The notes beneath the pieces were generated by a model. That model saw only the letters and a program-made list of their open reading frames with translations. It did no database searches and was not told the DNA's origin. A program made the position numbers and the translations under genes. A DNA stretch of 64,000 nucleotides. Origin: Pseudomonas sp. SID14000. GTDB taxonomy: Bacteria > Pseudomonadota > Gammaproteobacteria > Pseudomonadales > Pseudomonadaceae. The stretch spans positions 186,001-250,000 of the forward strand of contig NZ_NFZQ01000004.1 of NCBI RefSeq assembly GCF_002165135.1. The letters are read 5' to 3'. Below, piece after piece: positions 42,900 to 52,870 of the stretch. Positions within the stretch are counted from its first letter, which is position 1. Each line of letters begins with the position of its first letter.

Positions 42900-44411
42900 G
42901 TGAAGCGTGACATCCAGCTCGTTGTGCTACTGCTATCGGTCATCGGTTGTTCTCTCGCCTCGTTAACGCTGTGGAAGGTCATGGCCTCTCGCGAGCGCGC
43001 CCTGGACGATATCAACGTCCATGGCCTGAACCTGACCCAGGCACTGTCCACCTATTCAGAAGGTATCGTCCGACAGAGCTCGATGCTGCTGCTCGGCCTG
43101 GTTGAGCGCCTGGAAACCGAGGGCGCCGGACCTGAGCAGATCGAACGCCTGGGGCAGTTGGTCAAGCGTCAGCAACCGTTGATGCCGCCGATGAGCGGCA
43201 TCACCATCTACGCCAAGGATGGGCGCTGGCTGATGTCGTCCAACCGTCCGACCCCCGTCGGTGCCAACAGCAGCGACCGAGCCTTTTTCATACACCACCG
43301 TGATGACCCGTCCCCCGATCCCTTCATCGGCCTGCCAATCCGTAGCCGCGTCACCCAGGACTGGGTGATCACCGTCAGCCGGCGATTCAACGATGAGCGC
43401 GGCGAATTCGCCGGCGTTGTTGCCATGACACTTGGCGTGGAGAACTTCCTGCAGCTTTTCGGCAAGCTGGACGTCGGTGATGACGGTGCCATCGGGCTGT
43501 CCTACGCCGATGGTTCGATGCTGGTGCGCTATCCGTTTCGGGAACAGGACATGGGACGCAACTTTTCGAAGTCGCCAATCTTCACCAAGTACCTCATCGA
43601 CCAGTCAGCGGGCACCGCATCGTTCACCTCCAGCCTGGACGGCGTGGAACGCCTCTATGCGTTTCGCAAGAGTGACAAGCTACCCCTGGTGACAACGGTC
43701 GCGTTGGGCAAGCAGGAAGCACTCGCAGCCTGGCGGTTCGAGGCACTGCTGTCGTCACTGGTGGTCGCTGCGCTGCTCGCACTGACCGGGGCCATTGGCT
43801 GGCTGCTGATTAGAGCCATGAGCCGGCGAAGCGCGGTCGAAAATGAACTTCGGCTGACCCAACAGCAGTTGCTTGAGAGCAACCAACAGCTCGAACGCCA
43901 AGCGATGCACGATGCGCTGACGGGGCTTGCCAACCGGCGCTGCTTTGACGAGGCGCTGACCCAGGAGATCCGCACGGCGCATCGAGATGGGACCACGCTG
44001 ACCTTGCTGATGATCGACATCGACCATTTCAAACGTTACAACGACACCTATGGGCATCCGGCTGGCGACGCCTGCCTGCAGCAGTTGGCTTACCTGCTCT
44101 CTTCCTGCATCCGCCGCCCTCGCGACCTGCTGGCACGCTACGGGGGTGAGGAAATGGCTGTAATCCTGCCCGATACCGACATCGACGGAGCGACCGTCGT
44201 TGCCAGGCTGATACTCGAGCGTTTGGCCCTGCAACCTATCCCTCACAAAGGCAGCCCTTTCGGGCATGTGACCGCCAGTATCGGCATCGCCTGCTCCGAT
44301 GGAACGGCCCTCGACAGCCCGCCATCGCTAATTGAACGCGCCGACCAGGCGCTCTATATCGCCAAGCAAGCGGGCCGCAATCGCCTGCATGTCGACCGGG
44401 CGAATGTATAA
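42900..44411 (+). CDS. Membrane diguanylate cyclase with periplasmic sensor
   Basis: A 503-residue GGDEF protein that makes cyclic di-GMP from two GTP. An N-terminal helix (LVVLLLSVIGCSLASLTL), a periplasmic Cache-like sensor of about 250 residues (ITIYAKDGRWLMSSNRPTPV, then VSRRFNDERGEFAGVVAM) and a second helix (LLSSLVVAALLALTGAIGWL) precede a GGDEF domain. The domain has DALTGLANRRCFDEAL, the metal-site region MIDIDHFKRYNDTYGHPAGD and the active-site loop RYGGEEMAVILP. The GGEE core is intact; Met after it is a known variant. GTG 42900 is the likely start, though its ribosome site is weak. It probably responds to an amino- or organic-acid ligand. Confidence 0.88.
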   Translation: MKRDIQLVVLLLSVIGCSLASLTLWKVMASRERALDDINVHGLNLTQALSTYSEGIVRQSSMLLLGLVERLETEGAGPEQIERLGQLVKRQQPLMPPMSGITIYAKDGRWLMSSNRPTPVGANSSDRAFFIHHRDDPSPDPFIGLPIRSRVTQDWVITVSRRFNDERGEFAGVVAMTLGVENFLQLFGKLDVGDDGAIGLSYADGSMLVRYPFREQDMGRNFSKSPIFTKYLIDQSAGTASFTSSLDGVERLYAFRKSDKLPLVTTVALGKQEALAAWRFEALLSSLVVAALLALTGAIGWLLIRAMSRRSAVENELRLTQQQLLESNQQLERQAMHDALTGLANRRCFDEALTQEIRTAHRDGTTLTLLMIDIDHFKRYNDTYGHPAGDACLQQLAYLLSSCIRRPRDLLARYGGEEMAVILPDTDIDGATVVARLILERLALQPIPHKGSPFGHVTASIGIACSDGTALDSPPSLIERADQALYIAKQAGRNRLHVDRANV

Positions 44412-44435
44412 GGCCAATTGACAAGGAATGTACTG

Positions 44436-45335
44436 ATGCAATCTCATTTCGGCAAAGGCGTTTTCTTTGCACTCTGCGCCGCTGCACTGAATGCGACAAT
44501 TGGCGTATTCAGCAAGGTACTGATGAACAGTGGGTTCAGCTCCAGCAGCATCGCCCTGATAAAAACCGTGCTCGGCTGCCTGCTGCTGTCAGCCTTGCTG
44601 CTGTTCCTGAAGCGGCCCCTGCATACGGCCAAGTGGCTCCATGCAGCCGTCTGCGCCTTTCTCGGCATTTTTGTGTTGTTCCACTTTGAAACCTCGGCCT
44701 ATAGCCATTACGCCGCAGCGGGCGTCGTGGTAATCCTGATGGCGAGCGCCTCCATATCCTCGATATTGCTGGGAAGGATAGTCCTGAAGGACCCTATCAC
44801 TGCCAACGCGACGGTAGGCGCCGGCTTGGCGATAGCCGGCATTGCCGTGATATTTGGAGCCGACCTGGAACAAGGCTTCACACTGCAAGGCGCAGTGCTC
44901 GCTTCGATTGCCGGCTGTGGTTATGGCGCATTTTCGGTTGCCATGAAGCGCATGGGCGTCTCTGGGGGGCTGCATTTCACTCGGCAGCTGTTGTTCTTCG
45001 GCAGTCTTTACCTGCTGATGCCGGCTGCGACCGATGGGTTCATCATGGGAGAGCTGTCGCTGGCGGCGGTCATGGCATTGCTGGCACTGGCCGCGTTGCC
45101 GACCATCCTCGGCTTTTTCTGTACCACCAAGGCCATCGAGTATTTGAAGCCATCGCAAGTTCAAGCACTGGAACTGACCGAACCGGTGTTTGCCGCGCTG
45201 CTGGCGTTCGTGATCCTCAATGAAGTACCGCGAGACACTTTGTACCTGGGGGCCGGGCTGATCCTCTTCGGGCTGTGTTTCTCCAATGAGCTGATCCGAC
45301 TGGGCAAAAAAACGCCACAGCCGTCCGGAGCATGA
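44436..45335 (+). CDS. DMT-family (EamA) transporter
   Basis: A 299-residue drug/metabolite exporter with two EamA repeats and about 10 membrane helices. The first repeat opens GVFFALCAAALNATIGVFSKVLM, and the second has the late PSQVQALELTEPVFAALLAFVILNEV, the conserved glutamate-rich turn of the EamA family. ATG 44436 is chosen because AAGGA lies 8 bases upstream. It follows the cyclase gene by 24 bases and may share its transcript. The substrate, perhaps an amino acid or metabolite, is unknown. Confidence 0.88.
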   Translation: MQSHFGKGVFFALCAAALNATIGVFSKVLMNSGFSSSSIALIKTVLGCLLLSALLLFLKRPLHTAKWLHAAVCAFLGIFVLFHFETSAYSHYAAAGVVVILMASASISSILLGRIVLKDPITANATVGAGLAIAGIAVIFGADLEQGFTLQGAVLASIAGCGYGAFSVAMKRMGVSGGLHFTRQLLFFGSLYLLMPAATDGFIMGELSLAAVMALLALAALPTILGFFCTTKAIEYLKPSQVQALELTEPVFAALLAFVILNEVPRDTLYLGAGLILFGLCFSNELIRLGKKTPQPSGA

Positions 45336-45381
45336 AACGCGGCGAGCAAGCGCCCAAGGAGCGCATGCTCGCACGACCGCG

Positions 45382-46635
45382 TTACCAGATCGCAATATCG
45401 TAGGTCAGGTAGACCCGGTTGCTGTCGCGCCCCCGGGAAAAATCAGAGCGGTAGACATAGTTGCGAAGTTTCACGCCCAGCCCTTTCACTGGCCCGGATT
45501 GCACCACATAGGCAAGCTCCACGTCACGCTCCCATTCGCTGAGCCCGGCATCAGCGGAGCGCCCGTTGTCCCCGCTCAGGTAGCGCGCCATGAAAGTGAG
45601 CCCGGGGACACCGGCTGCGGCAAAGTTGTAGGCATAGCTGGCCATCCAGGTTTTCTCTTCCTCCTCGATGAACTTGCCGATGCCCACGTTACTGAACGAG
45701 TAGACCGTCGCGCCGCTGATGTATGGCAATCCAGCCTCGCCGTCGAGAATCTGGTAACCGGCGCCGAAGGTATGCCCGGAATGAGCGTAGGAGAGCTGCC
45801 CACTGAACATGTCGTTGTCGATCTGACCACCATGAGCGGCCCCGCTGTCGCGGCTCTTGAAATAGCGCAAGTCGGTGGTCAACACCCCGCCGGCCAATGG
45901 CAGGTCGTGGACCAGGCCTAAATAGTCCTGACGATAGAAGTGTTCGAGCTGGCCGTGGTAATAGCTCAAGCGCAGCTGCTTGCTGACGGCATAGTCGGCG
46001 CCGGCAAAGCTGAAATCGCCAGACTCGCTGCCACCGTAGCCATCCAGGAACAGACCCGTGCTGTTGGAGGAGTCCCGCTGCTTGAAGCGGTCCAGGTGCC
46101 CGGCGGTCAGGGTCAGGCCATCGACATCGGTGCTGGTCAGTTGCGTGCCCTGGTAGGTCTGCGGCAACAATCGCGCATCGTTGTACACCAGCACCGGTGT
46201 CTTGGGCAGCAAGGTGCCATGCTTGACGATGGTCTGCCCCAGTCGCGCCTTGGCCGTTACCCCGGCACTGGCGAACTCGTCCGCGGCACGGCCATCGTCA
46301 TGGACCGGCAGCAAGCCGGTACCGCTGCGGCCACGGCCCGAATCGAGACGGACGCCCACAAGCCCCAGGGCATCGAGCCCCAGGCCCAGCGGACCTTGGG
46401 TGAACCCCGATTGGTAGTCCAGCAAAAAACCCTGCGCCCATTCCACCCGCTCGCTCTTGGCAGTTGCCGCAGCGCGGGCGCTCATGCCTTGTTCGTCGCG
46501 GAAGTTTTCGTTGAAGTAAACGTTGCGCAGTTGCAGTTTGAGCTTGCCGTCGTCGATGAATCCGGCAGCGCCGGCCACAGGCAGCCAGCCGCAGAGCAGG
46601 CCACAGGTGGCCCCGCGGAAAACAGTTCGGGACAT
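45382..46635 (-). CDS. OprD-family (Occ) outer-membrane porin
   Basis: A 417-residue substrate-specific porin. The signal peptide (CGLLCGWLPVAGAAG) is followed by FIDDGKLKLQLRNVYFNENF, the typical OprD start, and later GPLGLGLDALGLVGVRLDSG and LPKTPVLVYNDARLLPQTYQG. The C-terminus reads VYLTYDIAIW, ending in the aromatic barrel residue. ATG 46635 is chosen to give a normal signal peptide. It ends a group with CitMHS, DctA and tcu genes, so it likely admits tricarboxylates, as OpdH does in P. aeruginosa. That is inference from context. Confidence 0.9.
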   Translation of the reverse strand: MSRTVFRGATCGLLCGWLPVAGAAGFIDDGKLKLQLRNVYFNENFRDEQGMSARAAATAKSERVEWAQGFLLDYQSGFTQGPLGLGLDALGLVGVRLDSGRGRSGTGLLPVHDDGRAADEFASAGVTAKARLGQTIVKHGTLLPKTPVLVYNDARLLPQTYQGTQLTSTDVDGLTLTAGHLDRFKQRDSSNSTGLFLDGYGGSESGDFSFAGADYAVSKQLRLSYYHGQLEHFYRQDYLGLVHDLPLAGGVLTTDLRYFKSRDSGAAHGGQIDNDMFSGQLSYAHSGHTFGAGYQILDGEAGLPYISGATVYSFSNVGIGKFIEEEEKTWMASYAYNFAAAGVPGLTFMARYLSGDNGRSADAGLSEWERDVELAYVVQSGPVKGLGVKLRNYVYRSDFSRGRDSNRVYLTYDIAIW

Positions 46636-46693
46636 GTTCGGTACTCTGTTGTTGTTCTTGGATGAGGTGGGCGCCAGCGGCGCCCGATGCAGA

Positions 46694-47998
46694 TCAGACG
46701 AAGAAGGACAAGGCACCCGTGACCAAGGCCAACGCGGTGATGACCAGCGATGTCAGCACCGCCCATTTCACGGTGGCCTTCTGAAAGTCGCCAATATCAC
46801 GATCGACCATGCCCACCAGCAGCAAGGTCGAGGCCACCAGCGGGCTCATCAGGTGCACCGGCTGGCCCAGCACCGAGGCGCGGGCAATTTCAACCGGGTC
46901 AATGCCATAGGCGGCCGCGGCATTGGCGAGGATCGGCACCACGCCAAAGTAGTAGGCGTCGTTGGACAGTACGAAGGTCAGTGGCATGCTGGTCAGCGCC
47001 ACCACCAGCGGGAACCAGTGGCTCCACGCCTCGGGAATCCAGTCGACCAGGGTCTGCGCCAGGGCATCGACCATCTTGGTGCCAGAGAAGATCCCCGCGA
47101 AGATGCCAGCGGCGAATACCAGCAGCACCACGGTCATGGCGTTACCCGAATGGGCGAGGATGCGCTCCTTCTGCAGATCCAGTTGCGGGTAGTTGATCAT
47201 CAGCGCCGCGACAAAACCGATCATGAACAACAGTGCGGAGTGCATGACGCCCATCACCAAAGCCGTCATGACGGCAATCACCAGCACCAGGTTCACATAC
47301 GCCAGCCGTGGGCGTTTGTGCGGGTTGTCGCCGAGGATTTCCTTGATGTAGCAGTTACCGCCCCCAGACTCCAGGGCGATGTTGCCGATGCGTCGGCGCT
47401 CGGCGCGGCCGAGCAGGTAGGCGGTGAACACCACCCAGGCCGCACCGCCGATCACGGTCGGCAGCATCGGGATGAAATACTCGGTCGCATCCAGCCCGAG
47501 CGCGGCAATGGCCCGGGTTGCCGGCCCGCCCCAAGGGCTCATGCCACTCATGATGCTCAGCGACAACATGGACACCGTGGCGAGGATCATCGGGTTCATG
47601 CCAATGCGCTTGTACAGCGGCAGCATTGCCGCGCAGGTAATCATGTAAGTGGTGGTGCCGTCCCCGTCGAGCGCCACCAGCAGCGACAGCAGCGCGGTCC
47701 CGATGGCGATCTTGATCGGGTCGCCATTGACGCGCTTGAGGATCTTGCGGATCAGCGGGTCGAACAGGCCGGCATCGATCATCAGGCCAAAGAACAGGAT
47801 GGCGAACAGCAACAGGGCCGCCGAGGGCGCCACCATCTTCAAGCCATCGAGCATCATCTTGCCCAGTTCGGGGGCAAAGCCTCCGATCACTGCGAAGACA
47901 ATGGGTACCACGGTGAGTGCAACGATCGGTGACAGGCGTTTGCTCATGATCAGGTAGGTGAAGGTCACCACCATGATCAGGCCCAGGAGTGCGAGCAT
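46694..47998 (-). CDS. CitMHS-family metal-citrate/proton symporter
   Basis: A 434-residue inner-membrane carrier of the CitMHS family, which takes up citrate complexed with divalent metal. Features are MLALLGLIMVVTFTYLIMSKRL at the N-terminus, LLVALDGDGTTTYMITCAAMLP, a conserved re-entrant loop, and MSGMSPWGGPATRAIAALGLD. About 11-12 helices are visible. The gene lies between the porin and DctA and suits a locus for tricarboxylates. It can supply substrate for the TcuAB and PrpF-like enzymes encoded nearby. Confidence 0.9.
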   Translation of the reverse strand: MLALLGLIMVVTFTYLIMSKRLSPIVALTVVPIVFAVIGGFAPELGKMMLDGLKMVAPSAALLLFAILFFGLMIDAGLFDPLIRKILKRVNGDPIKIAIGTALLSLLVALDGDGTTTYMITCAAMLPLYKRIGMNPMILATVSMLSLSIMSGMSPWGGPATRAIAALGLDATEYFIPMLPTVIGGAAWVVFTAYLLGRAERRRIGNIALESGGGNCYIKEILGDNPHKRPRLAYVNLVLVIAVMTALVMGVMHSALLFMIGFVAALMINYPQLDLQKERILAHSGNAMTVVLLVFAAGIFAGIFSGTKMVDALAQTLVDWIPEAWSHWFPLVVALTSMPLTFVLSNDAYYFGVVPILANAAAAYGIDPVEIARASVLGQPVHLMSPLVASTLLLVGMVDRDIGDFQKATVKWAVLTSLVITALALVTGALSFFV

Positions 47999-48121
47999 GG
48001 TCTAATCTCTTGTTTTTATTCTATTGCGGCCATCGGCAAGGCAGACGGCCCCCTACCCCACTCGACATCGCTGGGATGCTGAGTGGGATTTTAAGTCAAC
48101 AATGGGAGGTGGAAGAGGCTT

Positions 48122-49435
48122 TCAGCCGTGATGCCGAGGCTCGGCAGGCCATTCGGCCGCTGCCGCGTCTGCCTCGGCCGGCGCAACCGCAGTGCCGTTC
48201 AGGCGGCGCAGCAAGGTTTCCCGCTCACAGGCATTCTCCGACAGTGAGATGACCACGGTGGCCACGGCGTTGCTGGCCAGGCTGGTCAACGCACGCGCCT
48301 CGGACATGAAGCGATCGATGCCGATCAGCAAGGCAAGCCCGGCAAGCGGGATGTCGTGAATGACGGTCAAGGTCGAGGCCAGCGCAACGAAACCGCTACC
48401 GGTCACACCCGCGGCGCCTTTGGACGACAACAGCATGATCGCCAGCATCGTCACCGTCTGGCCGAGGCTCAGATCAATGTTGCAGGCTTGGGCGATGAAC
48501 ACCGCCGCCAGCGACAGGTAGATGGCAGTACCGTCGAGGTTGAAGGAGTAGCCGGTTGGCAGCACCAGCCCGACCACACCTTTCTTGCAGCCCAGCTTTT
48601 CCAGTTTTTCCAGCATGCGTGGCAGTACAGGCTCGGTGGACGATGTGCCGAGCACCACCAGGAACTCCTCGCGGAAATAGCGCAGCAGCTTCCACAGGCT
48701 GAAGCCATGGGCACGGCAGATACCGCCGAGCACCACCAGCACGAAAAACGCACAGGCGATGTAGAGCGTACCGACCAGCTTGGCCAGTGCGCCCAGGGAC
48801 GTCACGCCGTACTGCCCGACGGTGAAGGCCAGCGCACCGAAGGCACCGACCGGGGCGAAGCGCATCAGGTAGCCGAAAATGCGGAACACCATGGTCGAGG
48901 CAGACTCCAGCACATCGAGTACCGGCTTGCCCTTCTCGCCCATGGACGACAGGGCAAAACCGCTGAGCACCGCGATGAACAGCACCGGCAACACTTCACC
49001 CTTGCTGAACGCCCCGATGAACGTGTCGGGAATGATGTGCATGAAGAAGTCGACAACACTGAGTTTCGCCGCAGACGCGGCGTACTGGCCGAGCCCCTCG
49101 GTGCTGAGCGTGGCCGGGTCGATGTTCATGCCGACCCCGGGGCGGAACAGGTATACCGCTGCCAGGCCGATCATCAGGCTGATAACGGTCAATACCAGGA
49201 ACAGCAGCAAGGTCTTGCTCATCAAACGCCCGAGGGAGCGCTTGTCGGTCATCCCGGCAATGCCGGTGACGATGGTGCAGAAGACCACCGGCGCGATCAT
49301 CATCTTGATCAGCTTGATGAACGCATCACCCAGGGGCTTGAGCGCAACGGCCTGTTGCGCCCAGAAGTGACCGACCACCACGCCCAGCAGGACGGCGCAG
49401 AGGATCTGGAAGTACAGCGATTTGGCGAGTCTCAT
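48122..49435 (-). CDS. dctA: C4-dicarboxylate transporter DctA
   Basis: A 437-residue dicarboxylate/H+ (Na+) symporter of the DAACS family. Typical parts are FIKLIKMMIAPVVFCTIVTGIAGM, the serine-rich TSSTEPVLPRML of the first hairpin, GYSFNLDGTAIYLSLAAVF with the NMDGT-like motif (here NLDGT), and SSKGAAGVTGSGFVALASTL in the second hairpin. The length is that of the family. It probably carries fumarate, malate, succinate or a related acid for the surrounding pathway. It may be an extra DctA copy, since the housekeeping one is usually elsewhere; this is inferred. Confidence 0.92.
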   Translation of the reverse strand: MRLAKSLYFQILCAVLLGVVVGHFWAQQAVALKPLGDAFIKLIKMMIAPVVFCTIVTGIAGMTDKRSLGRLMSKTLLLFLVLTVISLMIGLAAVYLFRPGVGMNIDPATLSTEGLGQYAASAAKLSVVDFFMHIIPDTFIGAFSKGEVLPVLFIAVLSGFALSSMGEKGKPVLDVLESASTMVFRIFGYLMRFAPVGAFGALAFTVGQYGVTSLGALAKLVGTLYIACAFFVLVVLGGICRAHGFSLWKLLRYFREEFLVVLGTSSTEPVLPRMLEKLEKLGCKKGVVGLVLPTGYSFNLDGTAIYLSLAAVFIAQACNIDLSLGQTVTMLAIMLLSSKGAAGVTGSGFVALASTLTVIHDIPLAGLALLIGIDRFMSEARALTSLASNAVATVVISLSENACERETLLRRLNGTAVAPAEADAAAAEWPAEPRHHG

Positions 49436-49507
49436 GAGGCATCACCCATTGTTGAAATTGTGCGGATGCGCTTGTTGCAAATGTAAAAGTGTGGGCTGCC
49501 GCCCGAC

Positions 49508-50587
49508 CTACCCCGCCAACCTGCGGAATGTAGGGGCATAAACGAAGCCTGAGAACAGCCGCCGGGCAGTTCGCACCACCGAGGCCTGAATCGTCTTGCC
49601 ATCAGCACCGCTGCGTGACAGCGCGACATCGATACCGCCACTTGGGTGTTCCAGGCGTACCTCGGCCAGTTGCTCGGCGCCCTCGCCCAGCAGTTCGCCG
49701 ATGACCGTACCTGGGCTGACGCAGGCAGTCGCCAGCCCTATCGCTCCGGTGATGGCCAGGGCGCGATGGCAGTTGTGCGGCATGAAGTAGCGAACCTGCA
49801 ACGTGCCGTCATAGCGGGGCTTGGACACCAGCACCGGCTTCGGGATGACCATACCGCTGACATCACCCAGGCCCATGGCCTTGCCGGCCTTCAGGCGCAA
49901 CGCCTCGAGGCGCTCGAGCAATCCGCCGTTGGCGTCGAGTTCGGCCGGGGTTTCCGAGCCGGTGACACCCAGCTGGCTGGCTTCAATCACCATCATCGGC
50001 ATGGCCATGTCGATGCAGGTGACCGATACGCCATCGATCACATCCTTGGCCTTGCCAGTCGGGAACAGCTTGCCGGTCTTGCTGCCGACCGCATCGAGGA
50101 AGGTCAGGTGCACCGGGGCGGCAGTGCCCGGTACGCCATCGATCGCCGTACGGCCTTCGTAGCGCACGATGCCGCCGGGGGTTTCCACCAGCGAATTGAC
50201 GAAAGTACCGGTGTTGAGGTTGCGAATACGCACCAGTGTCTTGCCGTCCTGGCCTTTGACCAGGCCCTGTTCGATGGCGAACGGGCCAACGGCGCACAGC
50301 ATGTTGCCGCAGTTGGGCGCGGTATCGACCCGGCGCTGGGCGACCATGACCTGCACGAACAGGTAGTCGACATCGGCGTCGGCATGCAGCGAGGGGCTGA
50401 CAATCGCTACCTTGCTGGTCTGCGGGCTACCGCCACCGATACCGTCGATTTCCAGTTCATGCCCGGAACCCATCAGGTTGATCAGCAATTCGTCGCGTTC
50501 GACCACATTGGCAGGAAGGTCCCATGCATGGAAAAAGGGGCCCTTGGAGGTGCCACCGCGCATGAGTACGCAAGGAATTCGTTGCAT
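49508..50587 (-). CDS. PrpF/GalD-family isomerase (candidate aconitate or oxalomesaconate isomerase)
   Basis: A 359-residue PrpF-family protein of the diaminopimelate-epimerase-like fold. The start MQRIPCVLMRGGTSKGPFFH is the family hallmark (MRGGTSKG), and the catalytic Cys lies in DTAPNCGNMLCAVGPFAI. These enzymes shift a C=C or move a proton: PrpF acts on 2-methylaconitate and trans-aconitate, GalD on 4-oxalomesaconate. The neighbours are tricarballylate and citrate genes, not gallate genes, so an aconitate isomerase role is more likely here. ATG 50587 is chosen for length. A divergent LysR gene faces it. Confidence 0.82.
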   Translation of the reverse strand: MQRIPCVLMRGGTSKGPFFHAWDLPANVVERDELLINLMGSGHELEIDGIGGGSPQTSKVAIVSPSLHADADVDYLFVQVMVAQRRVDTAPNCGNMLCAVGPFAIEQGLVKGQDGKTLVRIRNLNTGTFVNSLVETPGGIVRYEGRTAIDGVPGTAAPVHLTFLDAVGSKTGKLFPTGKAKDVIDGVSVTCIDMAMPMMVIEASQLGVTGSETPAELDANGGLLERLEALRLKAGKAMGLGDVSGMVIPKPVLVSKPRYDGTLQVRYFMPHNCHRALAITGAIGLATACVSPGTVIGELLGEGAEQLAEVRLEHPSGGIDVALSRSGADGKTIQASVVRTARRLFSGFVYAPTFRRLAG

Positions 50588-50734
50588 GATTTCGCACTCT
50601 TGTTGATCAATGGACATCATTGATGCTGTGGACAAAAGATTGACAGGGATGGATAAATCAATCCAATGCAAATATCGTAGTCATTGTTCCGATTTGAGCA
50701 TCAATAAAGAGCCCAATGCCAAGAGCGAACCGAG

Positions 50735-51628
50735 ATGGAATATGAGCTGCAAGACATACGATCTTTCGTGAAAATCGCCGAACTCGGTAGCTTCCACGAA
50801 GCCGCAGAAGCGCTGCACCTGTCCCAGCCTGCCTTGAGCCGACGGATCAAGAAGCTCGAGGAAGGCTTGGGCACGTCGTTGCTGGAACGCACTACCCGTC
50901 GTGTCAGCCTTACCAGTGTCGGGCGTGACTTCCTGCCCAAGGCCAGGCGCCTGCTGGATGACTTCGAGGACTCGATCCTGAGCATTCGCGAACTCGCCGA
51001 ACGACAGACCGGCCAGGTAACCCTCGCCTGTATCCCGACCGCGGCGTTCTATTTCCTGCCGTCGGTGATCCGCGACTACAACGAGCAATACCCAAAGATC
51101 CGCATTCGTCTGCTGGACCTCAGCGCCAACGACGGGCTCGAAGCCGTGCTGCGGGGTGAGGCCGACTTCGGCATCAACATGATGAGTGGCCAGCACCCGG
51201 ACATCGAGTTCGTCTCCCTGGTACAGGAGCATTTCGTCCTGGCCTGCCGCAGGGACCACAAGCTGGCGAACCGTGAAGCCGTCACCTGGACAGAGCTGGC
51301 CGACTACCGCCTGATCGGCGTAGGCCGACTGAGCGGAAACCGGATGCTGCTGGACCATGCCCTGTCCGGGCTCAACCTGCGGCCCAAGTGGTTCTATGAG
51401 GTTCAGCACCTGTCCACCTCGCTGGGCATGGTCGAGGCCGGGCTGGGCGTATCGGCCATGCCCAGCCTGGCCATGCCCAACGCCGACCACCCGACGCTGG
51501 TCAGCGTGCCGCTGATCGAACCCCAGGTAACCCGTACCCTGGGGTTGGTCTACCGCAGAGGGGCGTCGCTGTCGCCAGCAGCGGAGAAGTTCGTGTCGAT
51601 CCTGCTGGACAAGTGGCCCAATCGTTGA
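50735..51628 (+). CDS. LysR-family regulator divergent to the PrpF-like gene
   Basis: A 297-residue LysR regulator. The helix-turn-helix is in ELQDIRSFVKIAELGSFHEAAEALHLSQPALSRRIKKLEE, and the effector domain begins at GQVTLACIPTAAFYFLP. It is divergently placed against the PrpF-like isomerase (147-base gap) and convergent with tcuB. It probably activates the PrpF-DctA-CitMHS-porin group with a tricarboxylic acid as inducer. Confidence 0.9.
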   Translation: MEYELQDIRSFVKIAELGSFHEAAEALHLSQPALSRRIKKLEEGLGTSLLERTTRRVSLTSVGRDFLPKARRLLDDFEDSILSIRELAERQTGQVTLACIPTAAFYFLPSVIRDYNEQYPKIRIRLLDLSANDGLEAVLRGEADFGINMMSGQHPDIEFVSLVQEHFVLACRRDHKLANREAVTWTELADYRLIGVGRLSGNRMLLDHALSGLNLRPKWFYEVQHLSTSLGMVEAGLGVSAMPSLAMPNADHPTLVSVPLIEPQVTRTLGLVYRRGASLSPAAEKFVSILLDKWPNR

Positions 51629-51688
51629 ACGCAACGGCTTGCTTCTGGCTCGGCGCGGTGCAGGAGAGATGCGGGCTGTGTTCATGGC

Positions 51689-52870
51689 TCACTCACCTCC
51701 CAGGCCCAGCCGGCTGGGCCGGCGCTTCTCGATTGCAAACTTGAGCAGCGCCGCGCTGCGGAACAGGCCATGGGCAAACTTGCCATAGGGCAGCGTGATG
51801 AACAGCGCCATGACCGTCCCCAGGTGAATCGCCAGCACGATCGCCATCGCCGCTGTATCACGCAGCCCCAGCAAGGCAAGACCAGTGGCGCTGACCAGCA
51901 ACAGAAGCAGGATGAAGGCCCGGTCCATGGGGCGCTGGGCAGCATCGCCCTGCTCCGGCGCCCTGCGCAGGTTCAGCGCCAACAGCCCGGCCGGCCCGAC
52001 GATCAAGCCAATACCCCCGAGTGTTCCGAGCAACACCGGCGCACTCAGCAGCGGGTACGGGGCGTGCTGGCCCAACAGGTAGTGATACCCGGTGGCAACC
52101 ACCGTGGCGGCAAAGCACAACATGAAGCCGTAGAAGGTGAAGTGATGGAAGCGTCGGCGCCAGAGCGTGTAGCGATCATCGGCGTTGTTGCAACCTTGGC
52201 CGTGCCCGCCGTCCAGGTACTTCAGGGTCAACGCCGCGCTTGATGCCTCGAACACTGCCCCTTTGGCCGGTTGCGCCAGCGCCTCGCCCGGCGAGACCGA
52301 ACGCCAGAAGCGACGTACCGCCACCGCCAGGGCCACGCCTGCAGCGACAAAGACACTACCGAACATCAGCGCCAGGGTGTTGTGCGGGAAGACTGCATAG
52401 AAATTACCCGCCAGCCGACCGGGTAGCAGCGTGCCATTGGCCCACAATGCCAGCAGCAGGAACAGCGACAAGGCCACTGCCAAGGCACTGGCGACATAGG
52501 TGCCGTTGTGCCGATACAGCCGTCCGAAGAGGGTCGGCCAGGCGTACTCGGCGTAGGTCTGCCCGCGCACCTTGGCCATCGCCTGGGGCACGTTGACCGC
52601 GAATTCGTGGGGCTGGGCGTACTGACAGGCGTGCAGGCAAGCACCGCAGTTGTGGCACAGGTTGGCCAGGTAATGGATGTCGGCCTTGCCGAACTCCAGC
52701 CTGCGGGTCATCGCCGGGAAAACGGCGCAAAAGCCCTCGCAGTACCGGCAGGCGTTGCAGATCCGCATTTGCCGGTCCACTTCCCGCTCCTCCAGGTTCA
52801 GCACCGGGATCAGTTCGAGGGCCGACCGGGCGGTTTCAGGCTGGCGTGGTTCAGGCAGTTGCGCGGTCAT
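51689..52870 (-). CDS. tcuB: Tricarballylate utilisation protein TcuB
   Basis: A 393-residue membrane iron-sulfur protein that re-oxidises the FAD of TcuA and passes electrons to the quinone pool. Two 4Fe-4S motifs are visible: [15 protein letters not shown] near residue 40 and [19 protein letters not shown] near 75. About six helices follow, with His residues fit for haem. ATG 52870 lies inside the tcuA 3' end (20-base overlap); a longer frame upstream is an artefact of that overlap. It is paired with tcuA as in Salmonella. Confidence 0.92.
   Translation of the reverse strand: MTAQLPEPRQPETARSALELIPVLNLEEREVDRQMRICNACRYCEGFCAVFPAMTRRLEFGKADIHYLANLCHNCGACLHACQYAQPHEFAVNVPQAMAKVRGQTYAEYAWPTLFGRLYRHNGTYVASALAVALSLFLLLALWANGTLLPGRLAGNFYAVFPHNTLALMFGSVFVAAGVALAVAVRRFWRSVSPGEALAQPAKGAVFEASSAALTLKYLDGGHGQGCNNADDRYTLWRRRFHHFTFYGFMLCFAATVVATGYHYLLGQHAPYPLLSAPVLLGTLGGIGLIVGPAGLLALNLRRAPEQGDAAQRPMDRAFILLLLLVSATGLALLGLRDTAAMAIVLAIHLGTVMALFITLPYGKFAHGLFRSAALLKFAIEKRRPSRLGLGGE

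Noticed and set aside
44143..44170. GGEEM instead of GGEEF in the diguanylate cyclase active site
   Set aside because: The catalytic GGEE core is intact, and Met at the last place occurs in active enzymes, so I do not treat it as degenerate.
46523..47932. 469-codon plus-strand open frame
   Set aside because: It is antisense to the porin and CitMHS genes. Its His/Arg/Gln-rich translation matches no family.
49508..50587. Simple annotation as GalD of gallate degradation
   Set aside because: No galA, galB, galC or galT partner is present; the neighbours point to tricarboxylate metabolism.
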